Origin: an uncultured Pseudomonadota bacterium | GTDB taxonomy: Bacteria > Myxococcota_A > UBA9042 > CAIXZC01 | Length of the DNA stretch: 17,874 bases | Assembly (NCBI GenBank): GCA_937876385.1 | Contig: CALFHQ010000652.1 | Coordinates: 1-17,874, forward strand | Direction: 5' to 3' | In this document: positions 6,575 through 14,350 of the stretch, in pieces | Layout of the letters: each line of letters begins with the position of its first letter | How positions within the stretch are numbered: position 1 is the first letter of the stretch | Program-made: the position numbers and the translations under genes | Notes under the pieces: model-generated | Databases searched by the model: none | The model's input: only the letters and a program-made list of their open reading frames with translations | What the model was told of the DNA's origin: nothing

Positions 6575-7384
6575 ATGAGATACTCCAAGTTCCACAGTAG
6601 CTTTGGCTGGTCCAAGGTTGTCGGCTTGCTCACTGCAGTAGTCATGCTTGCAGGCACTGGCTGTCTGGTGACTCAGAAGAAGTTTGACGCACTCCAAATC
6701 AGAGTGGTCGAATTGGAGCAAAAGGCGGCACGCCTTCAGACTGATCTGGAGACATTGTCCACCCGTATCGAGAATCTGAAGAACCTCAGCCAGAAAGAAC
6801 AAGAGGCCATTCGCAAGCGGTTGGCCGAGTTGGCTGCTGACCTGTCTGACTTGAGACGCTCGATCGCACAGGTGCAAGGCAGCCAGGAAGTCATCGACTT
6901 CAAGCTGAAGGAGGTCGGCAATCGGGTCAAGGGACTCAAGGGACTTGTTGAAGATCGTTTCGGTTTGGACAGTAGCGATGTGCCGGAGAACTTACCAGAA
7001 GACCCCAAGGCGATGTACGACCTGGCTCAATCAGCCTACAATTCCGGCTTGACACGAAAGGCTCGAGCCATCTTCACCGAAGTTGCCAAACGCTACCCGG
7101 AGCATGAGTTGGCTGATGATAGCCTTTTTATGGTTGGTGAGGCACTTTTTGCCGAGGGCCGCTTCACGGAATCCATTGATGCCTATCGCAAAGTGTACGA
7201 AGAGTTCCAAACAGGAGACAAGTATCGTGAGGCGGTGCTTCGTATTGGCTTGGCGTACGTCCGGTCGAATCGATGCAAGAAGGCTCTGAAGATTTACAAA
7301 TTTGCTGCTGACACTTTCCGCAAGACCGAAGAGGGCGAAGCTGCCAAGAAGGAAGTCAAGGCCCTCAAGAAAATCTGTCAATGA
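6575..7384 (+). CDS. cpoB: YbgF/CpoB-like lipoprotein: coiled coil plus TPR repeats
   Basis: The 269-residue product has a signal sequence ending LAGTGC (predicted lipidated Cys30), a coiled coil with regular heptads (about 32-125), an acidic Pro-containing linker (131-143) and three TPR-like units (144-177, 181-214, 218-251; DPKAMYDLAQSAYNSG, DDSLFMVGEALFAEG, REAVLRIGLAYVRSN). This is the layout of CpoB/YbgF, which works with Tol-Pal and links outer-membrane constriction to septal peptidoglycan synthesis. E. coli CpoB is a soluble periplasmic protein of similar size; a lipid anchor is the variation here. No ribosome site precedes the ATG, which lies 14 bases after the terminator, so expression probably depends on readthrough or an unseen start. 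Its stop overlaps the mnmG start (ATGA). Confidence 0.85.
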   Translation: MRYSKFHSSFGWSKVVGLLTAVVMLAGTGCLVTQKKFDALQIRVVELEQKAARLQTDLETLSTRIENLKNLSQKEQEAIRKRLAELAADLSDLRRSIAQVQGSQEVIDFKLKEVGNRVKGLKGLVEDRFGLDSSDVPENLPEDPKAMYDLAQSAYNSGLTRKARAIFTEVAKRYPEHELADDSLFMVGEALFAEGRFTESIDAYRKVYEEFQTGDKYREAVLRIGLAYVRSNRCKKALKIYKFAADTFRKTEEGEAAKKEVKALKKICQ

Positions 7385-9282
7385 ATTCTCCCTCAGTCGA
7401 CATCCTGGTCATTGGCGGAGGCCACGCAGGATGCGAAGCGGCCCTCGCTGCCGCAAGGCTTGGAAGCTCAACCGTCCTGATTACACACCGCAAGGATCGT
7501 GTGGCTTGGGCATCGTGCAATCCCGCCGTCGGCGGGTTGGCCAAGGGGCATCTTGCCAGAGAAATCGATGCGCTGGGCGGTGCAATGGGGCGAATTACCG
7601 ATCGCTCCGGCATACAATTTCGTCGGCTGAACACTCGCAAGGGACCCGCAGTTCGTGGAACACGTGCCCAAATTGACATGCTCCTCTACTCGTCTCTCAT
7701 GCTGGAAGAGTTGTCCAGCCAGCAGGGGCTCACCATCGTCGAGGACGAAGCAATCTCAATTCTCACTGATTCTGCAGGACGAGCAATCGGTGCGCAACTC
7801 GCTGACGGGCGGACGGTAGACTCCGCAGCCGTCGTGGTAACTGCCGGCACCTATCTCAACGGACTTATCCACGTCGGTCCCGAACAGACACCGGCGGGCA
7901 GAATTGGTGAGCCGCCATCGACGAAGCTCGCTGGATGGTTTCGCCAACGCGGATTCGAAACGGGACGACTGAAGACAGGGACACCAGCCAGAATTCCAGG
8001 ACATTCCATTGATTTCGACTCGATGAGAGAACAGCGCGGTGACACTCCAGCTCCGATGTTCTCCTGGGAGCTGGATTCGCCGATCCTACCTCAAGTTGCT
8101 TGCTATGAGACCCACACAACAGCAAGGACAAGGGAGATCATCCTCGCACACCTGCACGAAGCACCTGTTTACTCCGGCCAGATTTCGGGGGTCGGGCCCA
8201 GATATTGCCCTTCCATCGAAGACAAAATCGTTCGCTTCGTTGACCGATTTGAGCATCACGTCTTCGTCGAGCCAACGAGTCTGAGTTCCGACCTGTACTA
8301 CCCCAACGGCATCTCCACAAGCCTCCCCGTAGACGCACAACTGGAGATGTTGCACTCCATTCCTGGGCTCGAAAGGGCCGAGTTGGCTGTTCCAGCCTAC
8401 GCCATCGAGTACGACTTCTACCTTCCAACCCAGCTGCGTTCAAGCCTGGAGACCCGGCTCGTCCCAGGACTTTTCCTGGCTGGCCAATTGAACGGAACAT
8501 CGGGTTACGAAGAGGCTGCAGCCCAAGGACTTATCGCAGGAATCAACGCACACCGTTCGGTGAACGGATTGACCAGTATCACATTGGGGCGAGAACAGGC
8601 GTACATCGGTGTCTTGATTGACGATCTGACAACTCTGGGCACATCGGAACCATATCGCATGTTCACGTCCCGTGCAGAACACCGCTTGCTGCTCAGGGAA
8701 GCAAATGCCGAAAAGAGACTTACATCGATGGGCAGAGAGATCGGACTGGTCAAGGACTCCCAATGGCGCACATTTCAGGTTCGAACGAAGCTTGAGTTGG
8801 ATGTCATCAGCCTCCTTGAGGGCACTCACCTCTTCCCAAACGAGGAGTGCAACCGCAAGCTGTCGGATTTGGGGTTTGAGCCGATTCGGAAGAAGACGTC
8901 ACTGGCCCAACTGCTCTCAAGACCTCAGGTCCACATCGATGACTTAGAGCCATTTGTGGAGAGTAACCTTCTTCGGGAGTTGGGACCCAGGGCTTCTGAA
9001 GAAATCGAGACCCAGACCAAGTTCTCCGGATATATCAAGCGCGGTGAAGATATGGCGCAGCGCCTCTCTCGAGCGGATGGTTACCCGATTCCCGCGGATT
9101 TCGACTATCGGACAGTCGAAGGGATGAGCAACGAAGTGGTCGAGAAGTTGGAGAGGACCAGACCTACAACCCTCGGACAGGCTGGACGAATCCCCGGAGT
9201 CACTCCCGCAGCCCAGGCAAACTTGTTCGTGCACCTGTCACATTCCGGCCGCGAGCGTCCCAAACTGCCGAATAGCGAGTAG
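7381..9282 (+). CDS. mnmG: tRNA uridine-5-carboxymethylaminomethyl modification enzyme MnmG (GidA)
   Basis: With MnmE, MnmG installs the carboxymethylaminomethyl group at U34 of certain tRNAs using FAD, glycine or ammonium, and methylene-tetrahydrofolate. The 633-residue length is normal. Visible hallmarks: FAD motif ILVIGGGHAGCEAA (8-21), CNPAVGGLAKGHLAREIDALGG (from Cys46, positions 46-67), RRLNTRKGPAVRGTRAQ (81-97), the second conserved Cys276 in GPRYCPSIEDK, SGYEEAAAQGLIAG, and MFTSRAEHRLLLR. The C-terminal helical MnmE-binding region is complete. The start is fixed by the 4-base ATGA overlap with the cpoB-like gene and the N-terminal match to the family; there is no clear ribosome site, so translation is probably coupled. 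mnmE is not in the window. Confidence 0.97.
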   Translation: MNSPSVDILVIGGGHAGCEAALAAARLGSSTVLITHRKDRVAWASCNPAVGGLAKGHLAREIDALGGAMGRITDRSGIQFRRLNTRKGPAVRGTRAQIDMLLYSSLMLEELSSQQGLTIVEDEAISILTDSAGRAIGAQLADGRTVDSAAVVVTAGTYLNGLIHVGPEQTPAGRIGEPPSTKLAGWFRQRGFETGRLKTGTPARIPGHSIDFDSMREQRGDTPAPMFSWELDSPILPQVACYETHTTARTREIILAHLHEAPVYSGQISGVGPRYCPSIEDKIVRFVDRFEHHVFVEPTSLSSDLYYPNGISTSLPVDAQLEMLHSIPGLERAELAVPAYAIEYDFYLPTQLRSSLETRLVPGLFLAGQLNGTSGYEEAAAQGLIAGINAHRSVNGLTSITLGREQAYIGVLIDDLTTLGTSEPYRMFTSRAEHRLLLREANAEKRLTSMGREIGLVKDSQWRTFQVRTKLELDVISLLEGTHLFPNEECNRKLSDLGFEPIRKKTSLAQLLSRPQVHIDDLEPFVESNLLRELGPRASEEIETQTKFSGYIKRGEDMAQRLSRADGYPIPADFDYRTVEGMSNEVVEKLERTRPTTLGQAGRIPGVTPAAQANLFVHLSHSGRERPKLPNSE

Positions 9283-9334
9283 CACCCGAGACTCTCTTGC
9301 ATCGGCCCTTTGCCCATCACTTGCCCGCTCTAAA

Positions 9335-9441
9335 CGTCCCTCCGTTCCCAGTTTTCAAGCTTGCGAGGGCCCTCCGTTCCCAATTTTCAAGCTTGCGAGG
9401 GCCCTCCGTTCCCTGATCAACTGCCGTTCCCTGATCGACTG
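9335..9441 (-). repeat. Tandem array: three core copies with 32-bp period plus an 18-bp pair
   Basis: Units start at 9335, 9367 and 9399, each with (C/G)G(T/G)CCCTCCGTTCCC. The first two continue A(G/A)TTTTCAAGCTTGCGA; the third is truncated after its 15-base core. CCGTTCCCTGATCAACTG (9406-9423) is then repeated with one change at 9424-9441. Read on the minus strand each core is GGGAACGGAGGGCCC. The array fills most of the gap between mnmG and the mpl promoter. It is not a CRISPR: units are contiguous and no unique spacers exist. Confidence 0.9.
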
Positions 9442-9498
9442 TCGCACCCGCGCGGCAGGGCCTCCCACTGAATTGCAGTCGGTATGCCGGGCGGTTTC

Positions 9499-9526
9499 TT
9501 GCACAAGCTCTACTCAGAATTACAAT
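9499..9526 (+). promoter_or_regulatory. Candidate promoter for mpl
   Basis: TACAAT (9521-9526, five of six) lies 16 bases after TTGCAC (9499-9504, three of six). A start near 9533 would leave a short leader reaching the GGAGG at 9541. The gene follows a repeat array, so its own promoter is reasonable. Confidence 0.4.
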
Positions 9527-9550
9527 GAGGGACAAGCTGAGGAGGGACGT

Positions 9551-10954
9551 TTGAGAGCATACCTTATTGGAATCTGTGGCACGGCCATGGCTGCTGTCGC
9601 TTCGTTGCTCAAAGAGTCTGGTGCAGAGGTGGTTGGATCCGACCCATTTGCCTATCCACCAATGGGGCCACTTCTTGATAGCCTTGGAATTGAGGTCTTG
9701 CCCGGTTGGGACGAGAGCAATCTTTCGAACCGACAGTTGGACGTGGTGGTCGTCGGCAACGTCGCTCGCCGAGACAATCCAGAGGTCGTTGCGGCCCAGA
9801 GCCTGGGCATTCCTCTGCTCAGCATGCCACAACTGATAGCGGACCAGTTTATCGGCGACAGAACGTCTCTGGTTGTAACCGGAACTCATGGCAAGACGAC
9901 CGTGACTTCAATGACTGCCTGGTTGCTCCAATACGCCGGCTTGCAACCAGGTTTTATGGTGGGGGGCGTCCCCAAGAATTTCGGAACGGGGTACGCCTTG
10001 GCCAAAGGTGACCTGTTCGTCATCGAAGGCGACGAGTACGACACAGCCTTCTTCGACAAGGAAGCAAAGTTCTTCCATTACAAGCCCACTCACGCTGTCA
10101 TGACCTCTCTGGAGTTCGACCACGCTGACATCTATCGAGATATCGATCATCTCAGAGATACTTTCCGGCGGTTCGCAAAGCTGGTACCGAAGAACGGAAG
10201 CCTTAGCTGGTGTTCCGAGTATGACATTCTGGAAGAGATTGCGGGCGACGCCTGTTGTCCATCAGTGCCTTATGGAGTGGGTGCCGGGCCGGGTCTTCGA
10301 GCCGTGGACATCCAAGCAAGCGGTGAGGGAACGAGCTTCCGCATCATCCACGGTGGCGAATCAGTCAACACTTTGCTTCCCATGTGGGGAAAGCACAACG
10401 TGCAGAATGCGCTGGCCGCCTCTGCGCTGGCGCTGGCCGCTGGAGTGAGTCTCAACATAATTGCCGAGGGGCTTTGCTTGTTTGAAGGGGTGAAGCGTCG
10501 CTTCGACACCGTGTACAACCGGAACGGCATTGTGGTGGTTGACGACTTCGCCCATCACCCCACTGCCGTGAGGGAGACACTGGCTGCGGCCCGTCTCCGG
10601 TTCCCAACCCAGCGGTTGTTTGCCTGTTTTCACTTCGAATCAAATACGTCTCGCCGACGGGTGTTTCTGGAAGAGTACAGCCGTGCATTGGACAATGCCG
10701 ACGGCATTCTCCTGACCTACCCACTCGTTAAGGAAGATAGTCTCAAGAGTGGAGAGACGATGGATCCTCTGGAGGTGTTGAGAGGTTCTCGTGGGGGACG
10801 GGAGCACGCGGGTGCCTACCACACAATGCAGGAGATGGCTGATGCACTTGTGCCCATTCTTCGACCGGGAGATGCCGTGATCGCCATGTCAGGCAGAGAC
10901 TTCACGCCTCTATACGACGAACTGTTTCCCCGCCTCGACTCTTCGAGGTCGTAG
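9551..10954 (+). CDS. mpl: UDP-N-acetylmuramate:L-alanyl-gamma-D-glutamyl-meso-diaminopimelate ligase (Mpl)
   Basis: Mpl joins recycled L-Ala-D-Glu-mDAP peptide to UDP-MurNAc using ATP, in peptidoglycan recycling. The 467-residue protein starts RAYLIGICGTAM, matching E. coli Mpl (457 residues). It shows the ATP loop GTHGKTT (111-117), the Mpl-type sequence VIEGDEYDTAFFDKEAKF (157-174), LEFDHADI (187-194), WGKHNVQNALAA, GVKRRFD and DDFAHHPTAV. These separate it from MurC, which lacks the EGDEYD-type pattern. The start is TTG at 9551, five bases after GGAGG; another in-frame TTG at 9473 has no ribosome site and would add 26 unrelated residues. The last codons contain a perfect 6-bp hairpin (10933-10948) without a T tract. 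Gene order mnmG-mpl is interrupted by the repeat array. Confidence 0.95.
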   Translation: MRAYLIGICGTAMAAVASLLKESGAEVVGSDPFAYPPMGPLLDSLGIEVLPGWDESNLSNRQLDVVVVGNVARRDNPEVVAAQSLGIPLLSMPQLIADQFIGDRTSLVVTGTHGKTTVTSMTAWLLQYAGLQPGFMVGGVPKNFGTGYALAKGDLFVIEGDEYDTAFFDKEAKFFHYKPTHAVMTSLEFDHADIYRDIDHLRDTFRRFAKLVPKNGSLSWCSEYDILEEIAGDACCPSVPYGVGAGPGLRAVDIQASGEGTSFRIIHGGESVNTLLPMWGKHNVQNALAASALALAAGVSLNIIAEGLCLFEGVKRRFDTVYNRNGIVVVDDFAHHPTAVRETLAAARLRFPTQRLFACFHFESNTSRRRVFLEEYSRALDNADGILLTYPLVKEDSLKSGETMDPLEVLRGSRGGREHAGAYHTMQEMADALVPILRPGDAVIAMSGRDFTPLYDELFPRLDSSRS

Positions 10955-11077
10955 CCATCTTCCTCGCTCGATTGCTTCCGGGAACTGTCAGCCGATTCAG
11001 GCCCAAGCCGACGCCCACGCGCCAACTGTTGGAATGGCTTTGCCCACGACGATTGGGTGGCGGGTGGCGGGGCCCAA

Positions 11078-12709
11078 CTAGAAGGAGAAGTTGAGGATGA
11101 AACGGCCGGTCCAGGGAAGCAAGTTATCGATGTAGCTGCCGTCTTTGATGCCAGACAAGGGAACCAAGACAGCTCCCTGGAGCCTCGCTTGAACATGGCT
11201 TCCCAGATCGAGGCCTACAGTGAGATCCGTCTCAACCCCAAGGCCTGTGGCGTTCCCCGGGGTGCTCTCGGCGACAAAGGCCTGTGCATACATCACCGAT
11301 GCCTGAACCCAAAGCCCTCCATCGTCCCCGATTGGCAGCGGAAGGTATCTCAATCTCGGCTTCACATAGAATGCGTTGGTAACAGCTCCAACGCCGCGTC
11401 GAAATAGGATTTGATCCACTCGATAGCCGGGGTTGAATGCAAACGAAGTAATGGTCTCGTTGGATGCCACGGGACTCTGCTCCCACTGGGAATCGTCTGG
11501 CTCGGCCACCACTGGACGGTCCAATACGCCGAAAGCGTGGGACCCAGTGTCTCCGCTGGCAGCGCCGAACTCAACTTCGGCTTCGATGGCTGGAGTTTCC
11601 AGGGTGATCCGGCCCGCTCCGGCGACTCCATAGAGAGTCTTGCCGCTGTCTTTCCCTGAAAATCGTTGTGTGGCGGTCATAGTCCCGTATCGCCCCACAA
11701 TCTCTGCTTCGAGATGGAGCCAATAATCTGGAGCAATCCTTGCCGTAAGCTTCATCCAAGCGTCGGGAGTCATCACGAAGGCATCCCGCCAGAAGACCTC
11801 GTCGCAGTTGTATACCGACTGGAAGGGATAGTCGGCTACGCATCCCCCGCTTGGGCTATCGCCGCCCGGGGATGAATACTCCTGCATCAAGAAGCGAGCG
11901 TATACGCCCCAGGAAAACTGAACAGGTGCTTGTGTGTTCTGTGCTTCGCTGACGAAGCGGAGGCGCCACTGCCAGATGTCATCCTTGTCGCCAATGTCGT
12001 AGGCAGTTCCCCACGGCGCAAACGGGCTCTGGACCTGGGCCCCTTCCAAAGGCCAATCCAAAGTTACCGAGCCCCACATTCCATCAGGGAGATTCAGGCG
12101 GAATGTGACTCCGTCGAAAGCATCGCCACCATCGCCGTCCAAGTCTCTCCCATCGTTCTCGAGAATTCCCATTCCCCAGTGTGCGGCAACTCGCCCCAAC
12201 TGGATGGTCAACAGGTGGAACAACCGAATATCCACCCAAAGATGTCGTATGCTCGCCGAATCCAAAGGATTCCCGAAGTCTCCAGGTTGCGGAACTCCGT
12301 AGGCATTGCCCATTTGCGTCGCAATGTCCGAGAACCCACCGCTGCCTGCCCCTATGGAGAAAAGATCGATGGTTGAGTGCACCGTAGCTCGTTCGCTGAT
12401 GTGCAATGACGGCTTCAACTGAAAGCGAATATCCGTGGTCTCCCGGACCGGCTGCCCGGATGAGCCGGCGTCACTACCGAGGGGTGGCATGATGCCATAG
12501 GCGTTGTGGAACGGATAAAGTCCCAGGTCGATGTCCTTCCACAATTCCGTGCGCCACCGGAAGGATCCGTCCAATTCAATGGAGAACAGGGAGGTCTCGG
12601 GCGCCAATTCATACCGGTCGGACAATCCCTCTTCGTCGGCTCTGGCCGAGAAGCCTCCACCGACAACGAGAATGGCAGCAATAGCCCATGTCCACAGGCG
12701 AACCGGCAT
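11078..12709 (-). CDS. Outer-membrane beta-barrel protein, possibly TIGR04551-like
   Basis: The 543-residue protein starts MPVRLWTWAIAA at 12709 just after GGAGGTGTT; an ATG six codons upstream overlaps the ribosome site and is rejected. A Sec signal peptide is cut after ARA (residue 24). The mature chain has many alternating-hydrophobic strands with aromatic ends, Gly/Asp-rich turns (DLDGDGGD, 189-196) and ends RFILNFSF, the terminal Phe signature for Bam-dependent insertion. The segment NPLDSASIRHLW ... LGRVAAHWGMGILENDG (147-187) reminds me of the myxobacterial barrel family TIGR04551, from memory only. A pair of Cys in one loop may form a disulfide. Transported substrate is unknown. It is monocistronic, converging with mpl across 123 bases in which I see only a weak TTGGG/CCCAA inverted pair. 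Confidence 0.85.
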   Translation of the reverse strand: MPVRLWTWAIAAILVVGGGFSARADEEGLSDRYELAPETSLFSIELDGSFRWRTELWKDIDLGLYPFHNAYGIMPPLGSDAGSSGQPVRETTDIRFQLKPSLHISERATVHSTIDLFSIGAGSGGFSDIATQMGNAYGVPQPGDFGNPLDSASIRHLWVDIRLFHLLTIQLGRVAAHWGMGILENDGRDLDGDGGDAFDGVTFRLNLPDGMWGSVTLDWPLEGAQVQSPFAPWGTAYDIGDKDDIWQWRLRFVSEAQNTQAPVQFSWGVYARFLMQEYSSPGGDSPSGGCVADYPFQSVYNCDEVFWRDAFVMTPDAWMKLTARIAPDYWLHLEAEIVGRYGTMTATQRFSGKDSGKTLYGVAGAGRITLETPAIEAEVEFGAASGDTGSHAFGVLDRPVVAEPDDSQWEQSPVASNETITSFAFNPGYRVDQILFRRGVGAVTNAFYVKPRLRYLPLPIGDDGGLWVQASVMYAQAFVAESTPGNATGLGVETDLTVGLDLGSHVQARLQGAVLVPLSGIKDGSYIDNLLPWTGRFILNFSF

Positions 12710-12736
12710 AACACCTCCAGAGGTCAATTCGGGTGG

Positions 12737-12765
12737 ATACTACCCGTCGGGTCTGGCTGTGTCAA
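12737..12765 (-). promoter_or_regulatory. Sigma70-type promoter for the outer-membrane barrel gene
   Basis: On the minus strand a perfect TTGACA (12760-12765), 17-base spacer and TAGTAT (12737-12742, four of six) lie 28 bases upstream of the ATG at 12709, giving a leader of about 20 bases that carries GGAGGT. Confidence 0.6.
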
Positions 12766-12800
12766 TGAAAACCCTGGTCCGCAAAAGTGGCTGAGAAGTA

Positions 12801-12815
12801 GGAACGGAGGGCCCT
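12801..12815 (+). repeat. Single copy of the dispersed core motif
   Basis: GGAACGGAGGGCCCT stands alone in the spacer between the radical SAM operon end and the barrel-gene promoter. It is identical over 14 bases to the copies at 545 and 610 and to the reverse of those at 9367 and 9399. Confidence 0.75.
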
Positions 12816-12872
12816 GACAGCCACCTGTAACCCTGCCTTTGGCGCGGGTCGTCGGCGGCTAAGAATGTGCAA

Positions 12873-12910
12873 GAGAGGAGGTCCACTGTGCGGCTGCAGG
12901 GGACCCTCTC
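12873..12910 (-). terminator. Imperfect inverted repeat downstream of the radical SAM operon, possible terminator
   Basis: GAGAGG (12873-12878) pairs with CCTCTC (12905-12910) and GTCC (12881-12884) with GGAC (12901-12904), a two-base bulge between. It lies 31 bases past the stop at 12941. No T run follows, so it is a weak terminator at best. Confidence 0.3.
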
Positions 12911-12940
12911 GTACCCCGCCAGGAAAGAAGCCGAAAAGGC

Positions 12941-14350
12941 CTAGCCGCCCTCCCGAGGCGCAAACTTCAATAGAGCGCCTCGAAGAAGAACCCAGGGAGG
13001 CTCCTCCCCACGCCGGGCGTTCAATTCCTCGTACACTCGCCCTACCCTCGGGTCGGCAAAGCGCCACCCAGCGTTCGCTGAGTATCCGAATGCGCTATCA
13101 GCCACAGACTCGTCAAGGAGACCATCGGCCCTCGCTTGCCAGAACAGCGGTATCTCCGGTTGGAGCCTCAGGTGGGTGAAGACCGCTTGCCCTCTGACTT
13201 TGTCGAGCTGTGATTCCACCCTCCGTTCCACGTTCTCCCACAGCTCATCGGGAGTGGTCCAGGGGTCGAAAAGGATAAAACCAAACGATGGTTCTACGGT
13301 GAGATTGGAGGACCGTGATGTCCACTCGCTGATTCGCCCGATACCTGTCCGAATGCCATCGTACGAGATCCCCTTGTTGTAACGAACAAGAACACTATCG
13401 GAGAGGTTCTCGATACCAAACTGGTAAAGGCGAATCCCGGCATTCCGGGGCTTCAGGATTTCCAGGGCACGAAATAGGTTCTCCTGGTATCTCGACAGAT
13501 GATCGAGCCGCCCCGACACCAGCAACTGCAGGTCCCAGACTCCGAGTTCGTCGAGAATCCCAGCGACTCGGTCGACATACGCCAAGCCCATTTCGTCAAT
13601 GAGAATGAGTTTGCGCATCAACGGAAATGCTGGAAGCAAGACCCGAAGTTGGCTCTCGATCACATCACATTTCTGGCCAACGGGAGTTCCATCGGGGTAG
13701 GGTCTGGAGCAGAAAGTGCAGCCTCCCGAAAGGACGCTTGGTTCAGAGGAGCCGAAGTCAACACCCGTCGCCAGAGTGTGTCGATACGGACATCCCCAGT
13801 CCCCGGCAACGTGCTTCCGAACCTCCACCGGTTTGCCAGGCCCGTAAGACTTCAGGGTAGAGTAATCCGGAAGCGCCGCTTCGAATATCTCTTTGACAGA
13901 ATGAACAGGCCCGGGGTTCACACCGACGTTTCCCTGATCTCGAAAGCAGAGTCCCGGAATACCGCCCAATTCCCCATGGGATGCCAGATTTTCCACCAGT
14001 TGAGCGCAGGCGAGGGGGTCCACCTCGGGGAGAACAAAGGAAACCTCTGGGATTTCCAGCAACAGCCTGGAGCCAAACGCAACAATTTGCGGCGAAAGCT
14101 CTTCGGCGATGACCACGGCCAACTCTCGCTGCGGAAGATATGGCAAAAAGACGACATCTGGGCTAAAGGGTCGCATGGCCTCGACCAGGAGGTCGGGTGA
14201 CACTCCGTTCCCTTTTCGGTCCAGCGCCATCACTTCGACAACGTCAGCATTGTGCCCAGTTTGTCTCAGAAGTGCAGCAGCCGTTACATCGAAGAGGTCA
14301 AAAAAGTAGTTATCTGGATTTCTGACATACCGAGCAATAACAACGTTCAT
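12941..14350 (-). CDS. B12-binding-type radical SAM protein with widely spaced first cluster cysteine
   Basis: The 469-residue protein starts MNVVIARYVRNPD at 14350; its ATG overlaps the upstream gene's TGA, and AGGA lies 4 bases before. Residues 1-145 form a Rossmann-like region typical of the B12-binding part of class B radical SAM enzymes (FSPDVVFLPYLPQRELAVVIAEE), without a visible DxHxxG. The cluster cysteines appear to be Cys187 (WGCPYR), Cys211 and Cys214 (GGCTFCSRP), a C-X23-C-X2-C spacing in place of CX3CX2C. Then follow a radical SAM barrel (LILIDEMGLAY, YQFGIENLSDSVLVRYNKG) and a C-terminal domain of unknown type. It is the last gene of the operon and looks like a distant counterpart of the N-terminal half of the 772-residue protein. 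Substrate unknown. Confidence 0.85.
   Translation of the reverse strand: MNVVIARYVRNPDNYFFDLFDVTAAALLRQTGHNADVVEVMALDRKGNGVSPDLLVEAMRPFSPDVVFLPYLPQRELAVVIAEELSPQIVAFGSRLLLEIPEVSFVLPEVDPLACAQLVENLASHGELGGIPGLCFRDQGNVGVNPGPVHSVKEIFEAALPDYSTLKSYGPGKPVEVRKHVAGDWGCPYRHTLATGVDFGSSEPSVLSGGCTFCSRPYPDGTPVGQKCDVIESQLRVLLPAFPLMRKLILIDEMGLAYVDRVAGILDELGVWDLQLLVSGRLDHLSRYQENLFRALEILKPRNAGIRLYQFGIENLSDSVLVRYNKGISYDGIRTGIGRISEWTSRSSNLTVEPSFGFILFDPWTTPDELWENVERRVESQLDKVRGQAVFTHLRLQPEIPLFWQARADGLLDESVADSAFGYSANAGWRFADPRVGRVYEELNARRGEEPPWVLLRGALLKFAPREGG

Noticed and set aside
9335..9441. Possible CRISPR array
   Set aside because: Units are contiguous with no unique spacers, and no cas gene is present.
9317..9889. 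Minus-strand reading frame of 190 codons ending in GTEGP-type and ERRALASLKTG repeats
   Set aside because: Its first part is antisense to mpl and its last part translates the tandem repeat array. Openness is explained by both.
10933..10948. Perfect 6-bp hairpin at the end of mpl
   Set aside because: It lies inside the coding region and no T tract follows, so it is not called a terminator.
12710..12940. Search for a precursor peptide next to the radical SAM operon
   Set aside because: No short frame with a ribosome site and a leader/core layout was found here or in 17544-17620.
13218..13229. CCCTCCGTTCC match to the core motif inside the last radical SAM gene
   Set aside because: It encodes ordinary helix sequence (NVERRVE) with no tandem copy or linker character, so I treat it as coincidence.
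13499..14200. Plus-strand reading frame of 233 codons
   Set aside because: Antisense to the B12-type radical SAM gene, with no motif or ribosome site.
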